Shown here one piece after another: positions 24,301 to 35,787 of a stretch of 64,000 nucleotides of DNA. Position numbers and translations under genes: made by a program. This DNA is from Cyclospora cayetanensis (lineage: Eukaryota > Apicomplexa > Conoidasida > Eucoccidiorida > Eimeriidae). How positions within the stretch are numbered: position 1 is the stretch's first letter; every line of letters begins with the position of its first letter. The stretch is from contig NW_020312126.1 in NCBI RefSeq assembly GCF_002999335.1, positions 18,454 through 82,453 of the forward strand, in the 5' to 3' direction. Below the pieces are notes generated by a model. The model worked only from the letters and a program-made list of their open reading frames with translations. It searched no databases and was not told the DNA's origin.

Positions 24301-25464
24301 AAAAGATCGCCGAGATCTTTGCTGCGGCTTTCTTTCGTCCTCCTCAGCCAGTAGATAAGCGCCTCCCACAGGCAGCCCCTGTAAGCTGTCGGTCGCCGTT
24401 TTTTTCTCATAGTCCAGTGTGCGTTTCTGGCGTTGCGTGATTAGCTGGTATTTTGTTCCCTGCTTTCTCCTTTTCTCTCTCTACCTCATTCACTGTTTCT
24501 GCGTCGCTTCTGCAGCCACCCCTGGATGTGTCGCGTTTACCTTCGACATTCCAGCGTGGTGCGTATTTCCCATGGTACTCATCTCGCTGTATGATTCGCA
24601 GGTGTGCATTGAGGCCCTGACCCTTGCGATCACCAATCCCAATCTGGTACACGAGGGATATTCCCTGGTGGATTCCGGAGAATCATCATCTGAGGAGAGT
24701 TCTTCAGAGGAAGAGTCAGAAGAGAGCAGCAGTAGTGACGACGCACCAGCAAAGCAAAATGTTCCCACAAAACCACAGCTAGTAAAAGCAGTGGCTCCAA
24801 AAGTCACAGCCTCTCCCGCCGCATCTGCAGCAAAGAAAACAGCACCATTAAAAAAACGTAAGGTGGCAATAGCACCATCCCGTTGTCGAGGGCTATCTGG
24901 CACCAGGGTGTCAACCTGTTTGCAAGCCTATAATTACAGTTCACCGTGTATATACCTGATGTAATTTACCCTGATGCATATACATGGTGTGCCACTGGAA
25001 GCACAGCCGTTGATTAGGTACATATTTGCAATGCATGTGAGTACGCACATGCGTTGACACGTGTGCTCTTCAATCTATCCTACATGAGTATTCGTAAGTG
25101 TGTGATTCGCTCATGAGAAAGCGTGTATCTACTTAGATATACCAGAATACATCTTGCTGCACTAACGTACAGTGCGTGCATGTGCAGCTGTCCATTTATG
25201 ATATATCCCTACTCTAAACGAATATGCAGATAGATGCACGCTTACGCGTGCAGGTAAGGTGCCTGTCCCAGTGAGTGGCTGTTCTTTCCTGTTCATTACC
25301 AGAGATCTATAAATCTTTGTATGTGCGTAATTTTCCCTATCAATACTTGTCTCTTCTTAGGAAAGTCCTCGTCCTCTTCGTCAGAAGCGGAATCAAAAGA
25401 CTCTGAGGATTCAGATGATGATGACGAGGAGGAAGAGGAGGAGGAAGAAGAAGACAGCGAGTAG
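21331..25464 (+). CDS. BCH/Sec14-like plus RhoGAP domain protein with acidic-serine tail (p50RhoGAP-like)
   Basis: Architecture matches animal ARHGAP1: a lipid-binding Sec14-like (BCH) domain followed by a GTPase-activating domain for Rho-family GTPases. Exons: 21331-21425 (MASYDSEAEQPPEIV...), 21927-22015, 22397-22568, 22856-23216, 23409-23452, 23749-23790, 24291-24380, 24602-24857, 25361-25464. At least one small exon between 22016 and 22396 is missing from this model, and possibly another before 24291. The BCH part shows KKNLQQIFIVHPTAGSQGLF. RhoGAP shows FGTPLGVLAARTG, VVASCFRLLLEGLERPLFG and MTPQKIAEIFAAAFFRPP. The region where an arginine finger should be reads TTKDLLLLQGE, with no Arg. 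The C-terminus is a Ser/Asp/Glu-rich, probably nuclear- or phosphorylation-prone tail interrupted by a basic patch (PLKKRK) and ending EEEEDSE. It is the only host gene recognised in the gene-poor block. Confidence 0.85.
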
Positions 25465-25969
25465 CGCACAATTGCATGAAGAGTCAGTTTGAGGGAGCTC
25501 TTTGTGACTCCTAAGGCTGGCTTTGGGAAAGCATAGCCCTGCCTTTTAGGGTGGAATTACCTACTTCCTGAGCCCTTCCGTTTTTGCTATGATAGCCCCT
25601 CTGCACTCCGCTGATGGGTAGAAGCATTTAGTTTTAGGCATTACATCATTACCTACCTTCAGCTAACACTAATCCCAAATTATTGAAAGTCAGAAGCCCC
25701 CATGTATTGTCGCATTATGTTGTGCCGTGCTGACAGCGCTTCCTACTAGCTTACCACGTCTACACGGTTTTGCCAGTTGTTTATGGTTGTCTACCTAGAG
25801 TAATCTGAATCTGGGCTGATTATTTGAAACTTTTTCGTCAAATGCAGCTACTGCGTAATATTTCTGCGGTGCAAAAGAGGGAAATAACAGTGTTTCTGGC
25901 CGTAATCGAAATTTTTTTTGTAAAAAGGAGAGAGATAGTATGGGCTTTCTTCGAAAGCCCCTGACGGGG
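25465..25969. other. 3' flank of the RhoGAP gene
   Basis: AT-rich, no coding signal seen. It includes short A/T homopolymer runs (for example near 25,910). Confidence 0.35.
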
Positions 25970-26356
25970 ATATAGCAGACAATTTAAAGTCAGATGATGC
26001 GTTACCACTCATGTTGCTATTGTCGTCTGAACTCTGTGGAAGAACCTCAAGTCTCGATTTTCATGCCGTAGAGAGAAGCCTCCCAACAATGCATCTGCGT
26101 CTATTACGGGAAATAGTGTCAGCTGTTTTGGAACTACAAGCAAATGAAAAAAGGCAAAAACTTGGAATAGCCGGATCGAACCCAGCGCAAGCAGGCTGTT
26201 TTGCCGGCAGAGGAATGCATCAAGGACACGGAAAGCCGTCAAGCCGGTTGTGGCGGTAGTTGCGGGGGCCCCAGAGAATACAACCACAGTTAACTTCCCA
26301 CATCGGGTCAATTGTGCTCTTACACAAATTCATATGAGTCTACGTGAGTTGCTGTT
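25970..26356 (-). mobile_element. inverted retroelement fragment (pol, protease-like region)
   Basis: On the minus strand a 100-codon frame (26009-26311) contains VIDADALLGGFSLRHENRDL, which resembles the end of a Ty3/gypsy aspartic protease where a hydrophobic-Leu-Gly motif precedes a flap strand. The 5' part of this fragment is an inverted copy of the sequence at 26,525-26,680. No other domain is visible. The assignment rests on the pairing with copy 2 and on a weak motif. Confidence 0.45.
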
Positions 26357-26680
26357 AGCGCAACACTAGATCGGCTCTCACAGGAGACTACCCAGCAGTT
26401 GATTATTCCTGTTCACTCATTAGGGCAGCCACAAATGCTGTTTGCTGACGGGTGGCACAACGCCAGGTCTGACAGGACTCTGACAGATAAATGCCGATCT
26501 ACTTCCTATTTAGCGTTGTGCTTAGGCAACCCATGTCGACTCATATGAATTTGTGTCGGGGCACAATTGACCCGTTATGGGACTTAAGCTGCGGCTCGAT
26601 TCTCTGTGGCCCCCGTCACTCAGCCACAGCCGGCTTGGGGGCCCTTTCCGTGATTTCGATGTTGAACCCCTGCACCACGG
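26200..26680. repeat. imperfect inverted repeat, two arms of about 155 bp
   Basis: Left arm about 26,200-26,356, right arm about 26,525-26,680, with a spacer of about 170 bp. The reverse complement of the left arm shares several blocks with the right arm: actcatatgaatttgtgt, gcacaattgaccc, gattctctg-ggcccccg and ccggcttg. Both arms encode a similar peptide around THMNLC..TIDP.W, on opposite strands. The arms are diverged, so the event is old. Confidence 0.7.
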
Positions 26681-28960
26681 CGTAATGCGAGGTATGCCAT
26701 GGATGAAATGATGGAAAGTGCGCATACGGCCACAGCAGCGCACTATGAAGATTGGCGTGCAAGGAACACTAAGAGGGAGAAAGTACTGGTCTCTTTAACA
26801 ACGCTTACCCCATCTGTGGTGATTATGGTAGAGTTGGCGCCTCGACAGGGTTTGGCAAAGTCTTTATGACGGCGGCTGGGCACTGCCCATCTACACTGTA
26901 CGCGCAACTGGATCTATATCAGGATTTTGAATTGACCTACACCAGGAGGGGCGATGTCAAGAGCTTTTTGCATGAGCTATATAATGACGAACTCCCACGC
27001 GACGTAGCCCATCGCATTGAACAAATCCCTCGATGGACCCCAAGCTATGTTCTGCGAAATAAAAGCCCGTAGAGCATGTACAGGAGATGAAGAAGCTGGA
27101 GGATTATTTTCTGAATACGCTAGTGTGCAAAATTGACCAGTTTGGCGCAGAAACCGGTGCTGGTGCCGAAAATGACTAAAGTTGGCGTGTATGGGTTAAC
27201 TCTAGGCCTTTGAAGTGAGATGTCGCACAACTTCCTGATGCCTTGTTGTCACGTACTACCTGGTGAATCACACGGTTGAGTGCTCTACTACGCATTCACC
27301 TCTACCGACGCATCCTTATAAATCCCCATTCATCCTGATAACAAGCGCACAACGGCGTTTCATAGACACCCTCGTAAACCCGAGTATTCCTGTAGAACAT
27401 TTGAACTGTTCACTACCCCGGATAAACGGAACATCGTATTAGTGGGGATTCCTATGAGCCTACCAAGGAAGGGTGAACGGCTGTCTATATGGACGACGCC
27501 TCAGTCTACAGCCTATACAGTATCTATTTCATGCGCTCCGTTCCTTGGGCATCACGCAGCGCTGTGTGGGGGCCAGAAAAGTTGGTTCTGGTGATACAAT
27601 TGTGGTTCCCAATCTCGTGTGCTGGCTGCTGTTGAGGCAGATCGGACGAAACCAAAACCGATCGAGTGGCGGCCATTACCTTTGCGCGCTCGCAGAGAAG
27701 TTGCAAAGTTCTATAGTCTTTCGTCTACTGCTAAGATTCTATTACTGGATGTGATAAGATTGTTGCTCCTTTGGCTGAGCCGAAGAAAACGCAGGCTATG
27801 ACCTTAAGAAACGAAGCAAGACGCTTGAGCAAGGACGGTTACTACCCACTTTGAACTCCTTCGGTAATCCAGCTACCAAATTATGAGCGTCACTTCGTTG
27901 CAAAAATCAATGCTAGTAAGCTAGAGGTGGAAGCTATTCTTTTTCCACAGGTACTTGTTATTAGAACGCCAAATTGTTTCCCGCTGCACTCATCGCTTCA
28001 CATAAATCAAGCAATGGTGTTTCGTTCGCGGCACGGAACTCCCTCTTGTTTGATGAAACGTGAACAAAAATTGCCGGCACTTTGTATGGGAGGCATTTTA
28101 CTATTAAGACTGACAAGCAGTCTGTAATGTCCCTACAGAAAGCTTCTAGGATTTTGGAAGTCTTAGAGTTGTGCGTTGGTTTGGACACTTTCTTCACTGG
28201 TTTCAAGCAAGCACACTGTGGGCATCACCAGCGGGGCCGCCAAGTCGCCTTCGCGGTGCCGCAGCGATTCACAATTGTACAGCGTCGCCGCTACTTCCCG
28301 TAACGAGTCACGGTCTCTGTCAAAATCAATATCATTCTATGCTCTCTCACCATCGCATTAACTAGTATTGCCACAATATAGTGGCAAAAAGGGTGAAGCA
28401 TTATCACAGTGCAGATGGCTTCTTGTGGCCTTTAAAATATGTGGACTCTCTCATTTGTACCTTCTGGCTTTGCACGCAGTGCCGCTTGGCGGAACAGATA
28501 CTCGCGTTGTTTGGGCCATGATAGGATCCACACTACGATGGTTAAGGCCTCTTGGTCCGTCCGGTGGCCGCCATACCTGCCACGGCCGGGGTGTATGCAT
28601 CGTCATGCCCAGATTGCGGCAGCGAAAGCAGCTCGATCGTTCTAATCACGGTCTTCCGCAAAGCCCTCTGGTTTATAAAGGGATTTGAACTCATCTAACA
28701 ATGGACATTATTCCAGGTGGCTGAGCTCAAGGGTTAGAATAGCACTTACTTCGTCATCGACACACTAAGCACATAGGCCATTCGACCGGAGCTCCAGCTC
28801 TCTCACGGGCCAGAAAGTCGCTCAACATTCAGTGCAAAGTGTCTGAAAGCTTCACCCAAGGGCAATATTAGGGGTGGGATTCGAGGCTTGGTAAAGCGCT
28901 TTGACGTGCTTCAATGACCCGGCCTGTTGTGCTGCCCGAAAGCTACTTGGGGCATTAAAT
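26500..28960 (+). mobile_element. decayed Ty3/gypsy-type retroelement, copy 2 (RT, RNase H, integrase remnants)
   Basis: Pol-order remnants on the + strand, broken by stops and frameshifts. At about 27,300-27,510 is RT with IHPDN and the catalytic-type box VYMDDASVYS at about 27,485. At about 27,620-27,710 is an RT connection piece (VEADRTKPKPIEWRPLPL..RREV). At about 27,870-28,130 is RNase H, with LPNYERHFVAKINASKL, in which the usual catalytic TDAS is INAS, and YGRHFTIKTDKQSV. At about 28,490-28,630 is a possible integrase zinc-binding region. At about 28,690-28,790 is a possible integrase core start (TMDIIPGG, then STYFVIDTLS). The RT part is colinear with copy 1 (14,973-15,170 versus 27,301-27,498, including the shared block attcatcctgataaca). 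LTRs were not found. Confidence 0.75.
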
Positions 28961-30216
28961 ATGAATATTTACCTATACTCAGATCAAGACGTAGTACTCG
29001 ACTCTTTATCCAATGCATATTAACTACAACTAGCGTACAAGAAACTCACATGTAGCTCAGGCCGCTGCAGGCAGGGGAGCGTTCCAGTGGAAAGTGGCTC
29101 CACGTGCTGTCACCCCTGTTTAGGCTCAACATGTTGCTTCTGAAACCCGAAGTACTGCTACTGCTGCCACTTTCCCTGCTGGAGCTGCTGCTCTCACGCG
29201 GCCATCATGTGAGTTAACAAGGCCTCGCACATCGCCAGAAAACGCGCGGTAGCCGCGAACAGCCATCCGCCCTAAAAATTGCGATAGATGTATTGAATAA
29301 TAAAGTGTCTTAGACAATGGTTGGCGCTGACATATGCATCTGTACAGCACTCTTCGTTGATCGAAGTGCCGTGCCCAGCAGGCTAGGGCTTTGGGATTTT
29401 CAGTCGTGGTACAAGTTAAGCTGATGGACGCTTATTCTGGACAGACACACTAAAAACAGAAGCTTTATAAAGGTGTAGATATACAGGAGGTATAAGGGGA
29501 TGCAGACAGGCCAGCAGATCGAAAAATGTGCCTTGTGCCTGCCGCTGTTGAGTCACAGCTACGGCACAGCAGCCGCGTGTACACCCCAGCACCAATTCGT
29601 TAGAACTAACCGTTTACCCGTAGTAATACCTATTCGATACTTGCATCTACATCCGTGGTACGTAATTTTTGCCCTCCTGAAGGCAGATTTCAAGGCATTT
29701 GTGGGGCTGACTGCCCCCAGATCGTACAGAATTAATCGTTCCTCCCGCACTGTCTGCTCACGCCTGTTGATGGCGTATTCTCCCTATCCTCCAATCTCTC
29801 GCATTCGTTATTTGATTACTTGCATGCCGTATTCAATGCAACAGCGCCATGCGGCGTGAAACGGAGCTCCGGACGGGCAGCAGGCACTCATATCCCCATG
29901 AGAGTCCGAAGTACCAGAGCTCCCCAATTACAAAAAGACTGAAGCCCTTCTGGAACCTCAACTCCTAGCTTCAATGCACGCACCACATGCTGTGTATCAG
30001 TGGAGCAGTACTCCGTGAAGGCCATCCCCGAACCCCGTGCGGGGCCGACCGGTCCGCCTCCCTTTGTACCCCTCCCTGACTGCGAACAGATTCTTTTCTC
30101 AACAGTCTCTCGAGGCCTCTTTGCGAGCTCTCCGTAGCTGCTCTCCTCACGGGTGGCCTTCTCAGTCTACACCCGCCACCAGAGCTCTGCTCGCAGCCGA
30201 GCTTCTCTCTGGGTCC
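28961..30216. other. intergenic before K13
   Basis: Contains the upstream region of the K13 gene. Composition returns to the GC-richer state after about 29.9 kb. A 119-codon frame at 29,500-29,859 shows no recognisable domain. Confidence 0.35.
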
Positions 30217-33200
30217 ATGGATCCTTACTCTACTTCTACCGGCGCTCCCCTAGGCCTTGGGGGACGTGGCCACCAGTCCACCTTAAGCACGCCGACAAAC
30301 CACAGCGGTGGGGCTTCTATGGGGCCCCCGCTCTCCTATGGAGTGCCCAACTACCCATCAGGGGGCCCTCCAGGGGGACTCATGGGGAACGGAGGCCTCA
30401 GCGCAACAGAAAATCCGCTTCATGGTTCCATCGGCATGAAGAGCTTCCAAGCGGGGGTGTCCGACGTATCTGGTGTCGGGGGAAGCCCTTCGGGTGGACC
30501 CCTGTACACTTCGAGCACGAAGTACATACCGGGTACGCGTGGCTCTCCCAAATGCCCCTTCCCTGAGAGTGCCAGTGATAACTGGGGTAAACACAATACA
30601 GAGGCTTGCCAATCCTGCTCATATGGCCTTCCCCTGTATGAGCTTCTGGTGGGACCCCGGTGCGCGCCCGGATACAGAGGTGTCCGTACACCACAATCAG
30701 TGAAACAGGGCCTCTTACACAAAAGTTCTGCGGCGGGCACATTCCCCCCCTCCCTTTTTGTGTTCGCTTCTCGATTCCCTGCCTGGCAAAATTTAAGTTC
30801 CTTTCTTGCCGCCTACTCTTGCTGCTGCTCTTTGCTCGTCGCTTGAGACCCCTTTGCCCTGTCATGGCCCCTTCGCTGCGTTTGCACACGCTTGTGCTCC
30901 TGATCCTGTATTGTCTCCTGGTGGATTCGCCGCCCTCCCTGCTGCCTCCACATTTGTGCACAGGCGCCTCCTCTTCATCCACTTTACCCGTGGGGTCTCT
31001 CTCTGGTCCCCCTCTGTCTGCCGTCACGCCTGAAGCACTAGAAAGTGCCAGCGGCAGCTGCGGCTCAGTTGAAGAGTTTGAAACGATGGTTGGCGATCTG
31101 AGGAGGACATTCATCTCCTGGCTCAGGCACACTGAGGCCGAACTCAAAAGAGAAAGAAACGTAAGCTTCATGGTCTCGGGTGTATGTTCTCTACGCATCA
31201 GATCAGTTTAAGGACATGAAGCGAAGCGCTCATGTTTGCGCTTTGGTTCAAGGATTTGGTGCGACGGAAAAGGGAATTTGAAGAGGAGAAAAAGAAGGTT
31301 TGGGCTCTTTTTCAGCAAGACAAGCAGAATGAATACAATAAAATCAAGGCAAGCTGCTGTTATTCACCTTTATTGACGCACTAGAATTGTGGATCTACGG
31401 GAGAACAGAAGTGCGTAGCAATCTGCGCGTAGGACTTTGTGCTTTTAATAAGCTACAGAATGGGAGGGCTATAGGATGACAGTCAAGTGTGTGTGTTTGT
31501 ATATGTGTGGTATGTGTATACGTGTGTATGTGTCGGTGTGTGTACGTGTGTATGTGTCGGTGTGTGTACGTGTGTATGTGTATGCGTGTGTTGTTCATGT
31601 GTGTATCTGCTCTTATGTCTTCGTCTCTGCGGGCTCTAGGAAGAGAGGCGTGCGGCTCAGGCTGAAATGCAGCAGCAGCTGAAGCAACTTCAAATTGAGA
31701 GAGAGGACACCCGGAGCAAGTTGCAAGTGGAAAAGCAGAAATTTCAGCAGGAACAAGAGGCAGTGAGGCGGAAGCATGTGCTGGTAAGTGCCACGAAGAT
31801 GACGGCCACGACAGATAACAAATGCCAGTAGCCTCGAGTTTTCAGTTTAGAATGCATTGCCAAGCAGAGGAACCCTCACTCCTGTCAGAGGTTGGAGCAC
31901 GTGCTTCTGCTTCCTTCACCCTATGCCTACCGCATCATATTTCTATGCATCCACAGGCCTGAGGGTTTTTGTGTTGGTTACTTTATTGCGATGTGCACGC
32001 AGGAGCGGGAACGCTTTAGACAGGAGGTTTTGGCCTTTGAGTCTGAACGGCAAAGAATTGTGGATTCAAGCATTGCGGCAGAGACAGTAGTGGATTTAAA
32101 CGTTGGCGGGGTTGTTTTTGAGACATCACGGCAAACCCTCATTCAACAGCGAGGCTCCTTCCTTGAGAATCTTCTCTCGGGGAGGCACCATGTCGCGAGA
32201 GATCGACAAGGAAGAATCTTTTTGGATAGAGATGCAGAAATGTTCAGGGTTATCTTAAATTTCCTCAGGCAACCAAATGCCCCGCCGCAACCGCGGTAAG
32301 ACTTTGGGATGCCTAGACTTGTACCGATTTATGGAGGCACGTATTGTGTCACAGATGTATGCGTAGATTATAGATGCTTGCTTCCTACAAAGTGTAGGCT
32401 TTGATCGGTAGTCCATCAGGAAACAGTGTGCGGTTTCGCTACAGAGACAGTGCGGAGAGCGACGCTCTGACGGTGGAGGCTGCCTTTTTGGGCATTCGTT
32501 TCTTTCCGGATTCTCTGATATTTGCATTGGGTGGGCATAGTGGTAACGAGCACCTGAGTTCTGTGGAAATGCTGGATTTAGAGAGGCAGCAGTGGAGACC
32601 ATCCGTCCCCATGAAGACAGAAAGGGCGTATGCTGCTGCTGGCGCCATCAACAACAAGATATACATCTACGGGGGTCAAAATTTGGACTATAAGGTAAGC
32701 CAGAAGGGATTCGGGGTAGCAGTATTATATGCTATAGGCTATATAAATTGCGTACGATCCGCGGCTTCGGTGTTGTGGGCTTTTTGGTTGGATTCAGGCA
32801 TTATGTGATGTTGAGGTGTATGATGCGTTGTTGGGTGCATGGTTTGGGGTGCCACCCCTTTCCGTCCCTCGGAGGAATGCATGCGGCACGGCTTTAAATG
32901 GCTTGCTATATGCGATTGGAGGCTTTGATGGAGAAAGCATCCTTGCATCCGTGGAATGCTTGGACACCCGAATGAAGAATTGGAGGCAAACGGCTCCTCT
33001 CAACTGCCCAAGGTGTAGCGCTATGTGCTGCACACACGGTAAAAAAATACCAACAGCCGTACCCAAGCATGAATAGCGGGAAGGTCAAAAAGATGGGTTA
33101 GGTCCATAATGTATGCTCTGGCGCTCGCATGTTCGTGCATGTGGTCTAAGTGTAGATGCTTACTGGTAGATGTGCATTTTGAACTTCCTTTTAGTGCAGT

Positions 33201-34280
33201 ATGCGTTTCATAAAGAGTAGACCTCTTTTGAAGGCCTATGTATCCACCGTCTCGTCACATAGCGTATCTTTGTAGGTATAGGTGCTGCGTTCGTTTCTAC
33301 CTATTCTAGTAGGACAATAGACTTCTGCGTGGGCATGTGGTTAGGCATAGGTTTGTCTCATAATGTTTGCTGCAGGCGACTCCTTACTGGTTTTGGGAGG
33401 CACTAAAGGGGAACGACTGCGGAGTGCTGAGGTGTATGAGCCCCGAATGGATCAGTGGCAACCACTCTCTTGTTCCATGATTGAGGTGAGCTGACTTGTT
33501 TCTCTGTCTTTTATATAAACTTTCTCCATCTCACGCCTCATCATCGAGGGTTAGGCGGAAGGATTTAGGGCGTGGCTTTGAAGCCCTCAGGTTGATGCCG
33601 TAGGGATTTGTATGATTTTTGGGCATATTGCTAGTGCTGTATGCTATGTGTATGCATGCAGGTTCGAAGTGCTGGGTGTGCTGTTTCTGCAAACAACCAC
33701 ATATATGCAATAGGGGGAATGGATTCGGGTCATCAGATTCACAGCACCCTCGAGGTTTTAGATCCCGAGGGAAAGCAATGGACCTTTCTCTCCCCACTGC
33801 CTGGTCCCAGAATGGACTGCGCCGCTGTCTTCGCTTGCGACTCCCTCTTTGTAAGGCACAAAGTCTGCGAGTTCGATAGTTGGAAAGTTTCCCGTTTAGG
33901 GTGCTGCAGCTGGTGGTTCCGAGGTAAAGCCACAAGCCTTCAACCTGAATGACGAAAAGAGTATTGGGCTACAGTTGGGATAACTCATTTTATTCGTCAT
34001 CGGATCTAGCTGTTGGCCGATAATTACCTTTTTTGGGGTCAAACCCGATAAGCGTGAAGAAATTAATAGATGCGGAGCTGTGGCTTCCCGCGGATCAGAC
34101 ACGCGTTCACGAAGCGATTGTGTGTTGCTGCGGTGGGCGGTTTCTCAGGTTACAGGTGGTCAGGATGGAGAGGTACTCAAAAGCACATGCTTCTACAGTC
34201 CAGAAGCAAATGAATGGAGGGCAGGTCCTTCCATGCTGAACTCACGTTACGGCCACAGCCTAGTTATTACAACTCTCTAA
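30217..34280 (+). CDS. K13: Kelch13 (K13) ortholog: coiled coil, BTB/POZ, six-blade kelch propeller
   Basis: In Plasmodium K13 sits at the collar of endocytic structures; propeller mutations cause artemisinin resistance. Ten exons with fully consistent phases: 30217-30532, 30964-31160, 31253-31348, 31640-31783, 32003-32295, 32445-32694, 32798-33038, 33376-33485, 33662-33850, 34149-34280. The total is 655 residues (P. falciparum 726). The first about 110 residues are Gly/Ser/Pro-rich and lack the Asn runs of Plasmodium. The apicomplexan-specific block FETMVGDLRRTFISWL is next, followed by a Lys/Glu/Gln-rich coiled coil, then BTB (VVDLNVGGVVFETSRQTL, LLSGRHHVARDRQGRIFLDR). The propeller has FALGGHSG, IYGGQNLDYK, YAIGGFDG, VLGGTKGERL, YAIGGMDS and VTGGQDGEVL. 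Cys equivalent to PfK13 C580 is kept (CPRCSAMC), but the R539 position is Leu (NGLLYAIGG) and P553 is Ala. The third intron uses a GC donor. Confidence 0.96.
31480..31610. repeat. TG-rich microsatellite in K13 intron 3
   Basis: Imperfect tandem units of about 24 bp (tgtgtatgtgtcggtgtgtg type) built from GT dinucleotides, inside the intron between K13 exons 3 and 4. It produces spurious open frames on both strands. Confidence 0.85.
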
Positions 34281-35787
34281 GCTGGGATGCGTGGTTTGGA
34301 AGTGAGATACAGGCTGTGAGAAACTCATTACTGTGTAGCGCGTTCGTCTTCGTGCGGGGCGTCATAGTCCTATCAATATATTTCGCCACTATCGTTCAGC
34401 GTGCGTACAAGTAAACACACACTGTTCGCGCATACACTGCGCGTTTTTGCATGGATGCTATCTTTGTATAGCTGTGTACACAGATTTTTATGCATATGTG
34501 CATGCTTGTGCATATGCACGGAGGTGTACACATCTATGCGTGCTGTATAATCTTGCAGTTTTTGCTTACCGCCTGAGACAGTTTTGTCTGCTACAGCCCA
34601 AACCGTCGCTTGATCCATAGCGCTTCAAGACAAACCCTGAAGTGTTGCTTTTTGCGCGTCTCTTGCTTTAACCCTCTCACTGCCCATCAGTCTGGATCGA
34701 GTATTATTCGATACGCGACATGCAGAACAATAGTGGCACGCCATTTAACAGACTGCCTAGTACCAGTATGCGTTCAATTTTCGGCCTCGCCCGCGCGGAT
34801 GCTCAGACTCCGATTATTCATTCGTGCCTAGGGCAGCTCTACAGATTGAACTGAAGAAAGCAATAATACAGGTTACCAAGCAAGGTGGTGACGTGACAAA
34901 AAAACTGCTCCAATGAAGCGGAAAGTGTCTCGTAATGGGGCGAGACCTAAACGTGAACGAGGATTCAGGGAGAGAGCATTAAGTCCACGCATTATTCGTT
35001 GTGCCGAATGCATGCTGCTTTATACCTCGTCTTCCTTGGTTGGAAGGCGAAGAACGGCTTTCTGTCGGGGCTTGCTAGAACTGCGTTAAGACCACGGGGA
35101 GGGCGGCGAGGTACCTTGGATCAAATGGCAAAAAATGCATTGTGAGGTGCTTAGGTACTGTTGTCACCAAAAGGTTTACTAAGGTCTATTACGTGTTTAT
35201 CACTGTATTTTAGTGAGACCTCGTAGCTCCCTCTGGGTGCTTGAGGCTTCACCACACATGCGGGATCATGCCGAAAGGCCCGATTGATGCATTCCCTTGC
35301 AGAAGTCCCCAGAATATTGTTCCTGTCTTTTCTGATTCGTTAGTTATTGCCATATTTCATTAGATTTGCACATTTTATTTGGAAGCACAAGTGCTTCTGA
35401 AATGTGATAATATGCTCGGAGCCAACCGATAGAACAATTCCGAGAGCTCGGTGCTCTTTCGATTTTTTCTGGAGACGTATTGAGTCAAGGCGCCATTTGA
35501 TACCAGAATTTTCCTGCTGCATGCCAATTAGACTCTCATTTCCAGTCCGCCTAGCCAGATTGTTGATTATCCACACGCTGTGTGAAACGATTGGCTGCCG
35601 AAACCCTGGCCGATGCAGTCATCAGAATAGGGCTGAACCTCTTCTTTCATAGGTACTTTTGGCGTCTTCTGACACGGCAGACAGCTGGAAGTACATACAG
35701 CTCTCTATTTCCCCACTTCAAAGCCTTCCGGCCCCCCGCACGAGCCCAAGCTGTACGCCACAGACCTTAAACTGCACGTAGTCCCCC
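34281..35787. other. intergenic between K13 and NAD synthetase
   Basis: About 1.5 kb with no recognisable coding sequence. It must hold the 3' UTR of K13 and the promoter of the NAD synthetase gene; both are on the + strand. Confidence 0.4.

Noticed and set aside
30398..31198. 266-codon minus-strand frame opposite K13 exons 1-2
   Set aside because: Antisense shadow of the Gly/Ser-rich K13 N-terminus, with no motif of its own.
31476..31682. 68-codon Cys/Val-rich frame in K13
   Set aside because: TG microsatellite in intron 3; it only becomes coding after the acceptor at 31639.
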